The notes under the pieces are model-generated. The model saw only the letters and a program-made list of their open reading frames with translations, did not search any database and was not told the DNA's origin. Positions 60,697-64,000 of a stretch of 64,000 bases of DNA are shown piece by piece (the stretch's first letter is position 1; the number at the start of each line of letters is the position of its first letter). The translations under genes were made by a program, and so were the position numbers. Source of the stretch: M3 sp045133615 (GTDB lineage Bacteria > Bacteroidota > Bacteroidia > Bacteroidales > Muribaculaceae); NCBI GenBank assembly GCA_045133615.1, contig JBGUUQ010000148.1, forward strand, positions 16,333-80,332, given 5' to 3'.

Positions 60697-61335
60697 ATGA
60701 AATTAAGCAATTTAATAGTCGGTGGCTTCATTTTAGCAGCCGCATCATCTTGCAGCGGCAATTGCGACAGCCCGGCTGCGCTTTCTCAAGCCGACTCGGC
60801 CGACATTGTGATTGAAAACATTATGGCTCGCCGTTCCATTCGCAAATACAAAGAGCAACCGGTAGAACGTGAAAAGTTAGAGAAAATCGTTGAGTGCGGT
60901 ATAAATGCACCAAGTGGCATGAACCAACAACCATGGATTGTACGCGTAGTCACCGACTCGGCTTATATCAATGGTGCTACAGCAATTTACAAAAAAGAGA
61001 ATGCTGAAAGAGTTGCCTCGGATCCTGATTTCAAAAATATGTTCCGCAATGCACCGGCATTAATCTGCATCGCATCACCCCTCGACGGGTCAGGACAATT
61101 GGACTGCGGTCTATTGGGCGAAAACATGATATTGGCAGCTCAAGCTCTCGGTCTTGGGACTTGTTGCCTCGGAGGGCCGGTACACTTCTTGAAATCTACC
61201 GAAGAAGCAAAGCCATATCTCGACTATCTTGAAATCCCGTCGGATTATCAATTGCTTTATATCATTGCCGTCGGCTATCCTGATGAAAATCCTGTGGCAA
61301 AATCGCGCGACACGTCAAAAGTAAAATTTCTCTGA
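60697..61335 (+). CDS. Nitroreductase family protein with a lipoprotein signal
   Basis: FMN-dependent oxidoreductase fold of 212 residues, with the family motifs ARRSIRKYKEQPVEREKL (FMN phosphate arginines), CGINAPSGMNQQPW and AQALGLGTCCLG. Unlike cytosolic relatives it begins with a signal peptide and lipobox (AAASSCS, Cys about 19), so it should sit in the envelope as a lipoprotein. How FMN would be loaded there is unclear. Its substrate is unknown. The next gene begins at its stop codon (TGATG). Confidence 0.85.
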   Translation: MKLSNLIVGGFILAAASSCSGNCDSPAALSQADSADIVIENIMARRSIRKYKEQPVEREKLEKIVECGINAPSGMNQQPWIVRVVTDSAYINGATAIYKKENAERVASDPDFKNMFRNAPALICIASPLDGSGQLDCGLLGENMILAAQALGLGTCCLGGPVHFLKSTEEAKPYLDYLEIPSDYQLLYIIAVGYPDENPVAKSRDTSKVKFL

Positions 61336-62003
61336 TGAACGAAAATATCATTGAATCGGCTCGTAGCATCAACCAATCGGTACAACAGCTTTATACCGAC
61401 ATTCAAAACGGAGAAAATGAAAGCGCCGTACTTATGGGTGAACATCTGCTCATTGAAGCCTACACTCTTTGGAATAAATCACAAAAAATCCCCTCTGCGA
61501 CACCAGATGCAGCATTCACACTCGCCATGGCAGCATCGGCTTACTGCGATGCTCTCGCATCGGTAGGCAATTTTCGTGATGCATACGGCATCTCTCTCGG
61601 AGCCATCACAAATATTGTCAATATAGAGTCAACGGCATCGTCCACACCCCAGTTCAGCCACTCGATGTTGCAATTATACCTGACAGTATGGCAAAATCTG
61701 CACCGGATATTATCTTCAGCCACTCCGGCACAGGAACCTGAGGTGGTAAACCATGTAGAAACGATTACCCGCTACATCGGTTCGATGCTCTATCACTACT
61801 ATTATGCCGTAGGACATCAATCGCCCGACAATCCGCTACTGATGCCGGCTTACGAAGCAATACGCGATATTTCATCGCTTATCAAAATTGAGACAGAAAC
61901 AATTTCCGTAAGCAACACACCGGTTAAGCCGACTGCATCTTTACCATTGATTCGAGACCTTGTAGCCCGAAGCAATGCCCTATCTCTTATAAATCTTGAT
62001 TAA
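61335..62003 (+). CDS. Unknown helical protein translated with the nitroreductase
   Basis: The 222-residue protein is alpha-helical, Ser/Thr- and Ala-rich, with no signal peptide or membrane helix. A pair-like pattern of helices (about 20-90 and 100-170) suggests a TPR-type repeat. I do not recognise a family. The start codon shares bases with the preceding stop, so the two proteins are translationally coupled. Confidence 0.68.
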   Translation: MNENIIESARSINQSVQQLYTDIQNGENESAVLMGEHLLIEAYTLWNKSQKIPSATPDAAFTLAMAASAYCDALASVGNFRDAYGISLGAITNIVNIESTASSTPQFSHSMLQLYLTVWQNLHRILSSATPAQEPEVVNHVETITRYIGSMLYHYYYAVGHQSPDNPLLMPAYEAIRDISSLIKIETETISVSNTPVKPTASLPLIRDLVARSNALSLINLD

Positions 62004-62005
62004 AC

Positions 62006-62043
62006 AACAACGGCAACACTCCGATCGGAATGTTGCCGTTGTT
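62006..62043. terminator. Bidirectional terminator
   Basis: An 18-bp stem (AACAACGGCAACAcTCCG with its complement, one mismatch) separates the converging nitroreductase operon and barrel protein gene. Confidence 0.85.
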
Positions 62044-62062
62044 ATATCCAATACGTTGCGGA

Positions 62063-62674
62063 TTAGAATAAATAAGCCGCAGTGATAGTCCAATAACGGT
62101 TTTTACCCTCGATTCCTGCTGCATTTACATCATCAGTAACCATTTCAACAGCTTTGGTCAAACCAAATCCATAGCTTGCGCCCACTTGAATCTTCTTCAT
62201 CAATTGAACACCAAGACCCACGTTCCATGACACATCAAAAGTCTTGTTTTTATATGCATCCTCAATATTCTTCTTTGAAGTAAGGAATGCAAAGCTCGGA
62301 CCGGTAAAGATGTAAGGAGACACGATAGAACCAACAATAGGCAAACCTATTTTCCATTTCAAATTGATGGGGATTTCGATATAATCACGGTGAGATTTTT
62401 CCGAGTCACCGAGTTTATCCATAAATTCAGTGTTACGACGTACATACATCAATGAAGCATCTACGCCGATATTGGTCATCGGAATCATTACTTCAGCCAT
62501 GACACCACCGGTGAAGCCGGCACGATTATCGGCATCGAGCACATCCTTATTAAATTTCATGTCACTAACTGCAACACCAGCCTTGACACCAAATGAGAAT
62601 TGGGCTGAAGCTGGTACAGCAAACGCAGCCATCAATGCGACTGCAACAACCATACGGCGAATCATTTTTACCAT
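62063..62674 (-). CDS. Small outer-membrane beta-barrel protein
   Basis: Signal peptide (about 1-24, ending ASAQ) followed by FSFGVKAGVAVSDMKF and alternating hydrophobic strands to a final aromatic AAYLF, as in the OmpW/PorT-like beta-barrels of Bacteroidetes (outer membrane beta-barrel family). The 203-residue length fits an eight-strand barrel. Function unknown. The second ATG 9 bp inside could also be used. Confidence 0.87.
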   Translation of the reverse strand: MVKMIRRMVVAVALMAAFAVPASAQFSFGVKAGVAVSDMKFNKDVLDADNRAGFTGGVMAEVMIPMTNIGVDASLMYVRRNTEFMDKLGDSEKSHRDYIEIPINLKWKIGLPIVGSIVSPYIFTGPSFAFLTSKKNIEDAYKNKTFDVSWNVGLGVQLMKKIQVGASYGFGLTKAVEMVTDDVNAAGIEGKNRYWTITAAYLF

Positions 62675-62706
62675 ATAAATTTCTCTTTTTAGTTAATTAA
62701 TTTCTG

Positions 62707-62714
62707 CAAAGGTA
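62707..62714 (-). promoter_or_regulatory. -7 promoter box for the barrel protein
   Basis: Minus-strand TACCTTTG, 33 bp before the ATG. Confidence 0.65.
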
Positions 62715-62844
62715 TAAAAAATAAGCCAATACGGAAAATTAACAAGTATATTACACTCATATTGCGCTCATTTCACTTTAATATACGTTTTGTACCGGCA
62801 TTTCGTTCATCCGAGAGAGACCAACATGTGCTGAAAAAACAAAA

Positions 62845-62870
62845 AAGCTGCTGATTTTCATCAGCAGCTT
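62845..62870 (-). terminator. Terminator after the thioredoxin-fold gene
   Basis: An 11-bp perfect stem (AAGCTGCTGAT and its complement) around TTTC is followed on the minus strand by a T-run. Confidence 0.85.
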
Positions 62871-62876
62871 CATAAA

Positions 62877-63371
62877 TCAGTGACTTAAAAGTTGTGTCAA
62901 AAGAGTGAGCGACGGGTTTTCAGCAACAACTCGACCCTGCGGATCGATAAGAAAAGATTGATACCCATCTTCAAGGTGGTATTCGCTACGAAGTTGTGCA
63001 GCTTTATCGCCTTGAACATAAAATTGTGTCTCTGAATTAAGATTGTCTCTACGCACTATCTCACGAAAAAGGCGCTCACTACGGTCGAAATTAACCGACA
63101 AGAGACAAAATCGTTCATTCTCGCCCTGCTTAGATACAAAATTATCATATTCATTACAACGAATACGCGAATCGGCATCGCTCGAAGCCCAAAATGTGAG
63201 CAACAGATATTTTCCCTTAGCTCCGTCGACCGACATTACAGAGTCGGCATTTTGTACCGAGAAGATAGGCGCGCTATATCCTTTCTTTGCATCGATTACA
63301 CGACCTGTGTGAGCTGACACGAAAATGAGAAGAACGGCAAAGAACACAATAATTGAAATTGTTTTCTTCAT
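62877..63371 (-). CDS. Exported thioredoxin-fold protein without CxxC
   Basis: The 164-residue protein has an N-terminal hydrophobic signal/anchor and a TlpA/AhpC-like fold: LLLTFWASSDADSRIRCNEY, then YQSFLIDPQGRVVAENPS. The place of the catalytic WCxxC is taken by WASSDADSR, so thiol chemistry of the usual type is impossible. The single Cys two residues later is not a redox pair. It may be a structural or binding relative. The gene stands alone with a structured leader. Confidence 0.8.
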   Translation of the reverse strand: MKKTISIIVFFAVLLIFVSAHTGRVIDAKKGYSAPIFSVQNADSVMSVDGAKGKYLLLTFWASSDADSRIRCNEYDNFVSKQGENERFCLLSVNFDRSERLFREIVRRDNLNSETQFYVQGDKAAQLRSEYHLEDGYQSFLIDPQGRVVAENPSLTLLTQLLSH

Positions 63372-63394
63372 TTCATTCTATTAATGTTTACACT

Positions 63395-63478
63395 AAGGAT
63401 TGCTGCATAAAAAGTCATAGGTTTTGGTTGCAATCCTTGCCGATTTTCGGCATACTGCCAATCGCTATCGGCAGTTGA
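63395..63478 (-). promoter_or_regulatory. Structured mRNA leader of the thioredoxin-fold gene
   Basis: Three successive inverted repeats lie between promoter and ATG: AAGGATTGC/GCAATCCTT (63395-63438), TGCCGA/TCGGCA (about 63438-63452) and CTGCC/GGCAG (about 63455-63474). The arms neighbour or overlap, so alternative foldings are possible. Confidence 0.45.
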
Positions 63479-63496
63479 TTTCAAAAGAAATCGATG

Positions 63497-63504
63497 CAAA
63501 GATA
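63497..63504 (-). promoter_or_regulatory. -7 promoter box for the thioredoxin-fold gene
   Basis: Minus-strand TATCTTTG matches TAnnTTTG and implies a leader of about 120 bases. Confidence 0.55.
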
Positions 63505-63691
63505 CGCATTTTTTATCAAACCGCCAAGAAACCTCGCTCATTATCACAGAATTAGCAATTTCGAGTCACATAAAAAGCGCGTAAACCCCGCATCGGTAAA
63601 GCGATTGAGCGAAATGTTAAATATCGCCAACAATTATGTTATAAAACATATCCATGCGCATATTCATTCAATTTCAGGCGATAAAAATACG

Positions 63692-63723
63692 TTTGTAAAA
63701 TCGCGTGATAATATCTACCTTTG
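63692..63723 (+). promoter_or_regulatory. Promoter of rnpB (-33 and -7)
   Basis: TTTG at 63692-63695 and TACCTTTG at 63716-63723 are spaced by 20 bp, an exact Bacteroidales promoter. Confidence 0.75.
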
Positions 63724-63729
63724 CATCAT

Positions 63730-64000
63730 AAAGCAGCCGGGTGGCTTGTCGCTTGCTCACCTTGAGAGGAGCAAGAGGAAAGTCCGGGCAACACAGAGCA
63801 CCATATTTCCTAACGGGAAGCTATCGGCGACGGTAGAGTAGCGTGACAGAAAACGACCGCCTTCGCTTGCGGAGGTAAGGGTGAAAAGGCGAGGTAAGAG
63901 CTCACCGGGTGCAATAGCAATATTGCATGCCGCACGTCTTATGGGTTGCAAGGTCAAGTATACCGGCATTTAAGGGCTGCTCGTCCATTGTCGGGGGGTA
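63730..64000 (+). ncRNA. rnpB: RNase P RNA, 5' part (3' end outside window)
   Basis: Catalytic RNA that trims tRNA 5' leaders. The conserved region I (GAGGAAAGTCCGGGC from 63775) near the 5' end, the following GGTGCAA-type segment (about 63909) and long GC-rich P-stems identify a class A bacterial RNase P RNA on the plus strand. The start is inferred from the promoter about seven bases before. The 3' third is cut off by the window edge. Confidence 0.92.

Overview
The window looks like chromosome of a gut Bacteroidales bacterium, most likely a Muribaculaceae-type genome. The signs are a SusC/SusD pair, a DUF4270 lipoprotein next to a short glycogen synthase, an ExbB-ExbD-ExbD-TonB cluster, a Na+-pumping NADH dehydrogenase operon, a BspA-type leucine-rich-repeat surface protein, and Bacteroidales promoters (-7 box TAnnTTTG, often with TTTG about 20 bp upstream) with no visible Shine-Dalgarno sequences. 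Everything here is read by eye. Family names come from motif recognition, not from a database search.

Layout. Positions 1-8100 hold housekeeping genes: DUF4270 lipoprotein, glycogen synthase N-domain, dsbD, mazG, topB and an M18 aminopeptidase. Positions 8200-17650 are a minus-strand block with an M16 peptidase and a susC-susD-phosphoesterase operon. Positions 17890-23330 carry an ABC-F protein, an EamA transporter and a Ktr/Trk potassium system. Positions 23400-26610 encode the TonB energising complex. Positions 27018-32871 are nqrA-F, closed by a 20-bp perfect terminator stem. Positions 32989-36483 hold a solitary HigA-like regulator with a broken HigB toxin remnant, an FKBP-type isomerase and a BspA-like protein.

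From about 36.8 to about 51.8 kb lies an integrative mobilizable element. It has a tyrosine recombinase, an AlbA/Schlafen-type ATP-binding protein, cargo of unknown function, a frameshifted excisionase-like gene, a DUF3408-like protein, a candidate oriT, MobC and an HUH relaxase. Its AT-rich cargo (44.36-51.02 kb) is the most unusual part of the window. One arm is XRE regulator - MjaI-like endonuclease 1 - MjaI-like endonuclease 2 on the plus strand. The facing arm is ParB-like protein - Dam-type adenine methylase - XRE regulator - two beta-class SPPY methyltransferases on the minus strand. The arms converge with four bases between them. I read this as a doubled restriction-modification system with an attached ParB-like/adenine-methylase pair, a candidate new defence configuration.

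After the element the chromosome resumes with a small membrane protein, dxs, a second potassium system (trkA-trkH), tRNA-Met, then a minus-strand pyrB-pyrI-flavin reductase-glyA cluster. The pyrB leader appears to encode a 27-residue peptide whose stop codon directly abuts an intrinsic terminator, which suggests attenuation control. The window ends with a lipoprotein-type nitroreductase, an unknown helical protein, a small outer-membrane barrel, a thioredoxin-fold protein lacking CxxC, and the 5' part of the RNase P RNA gene.
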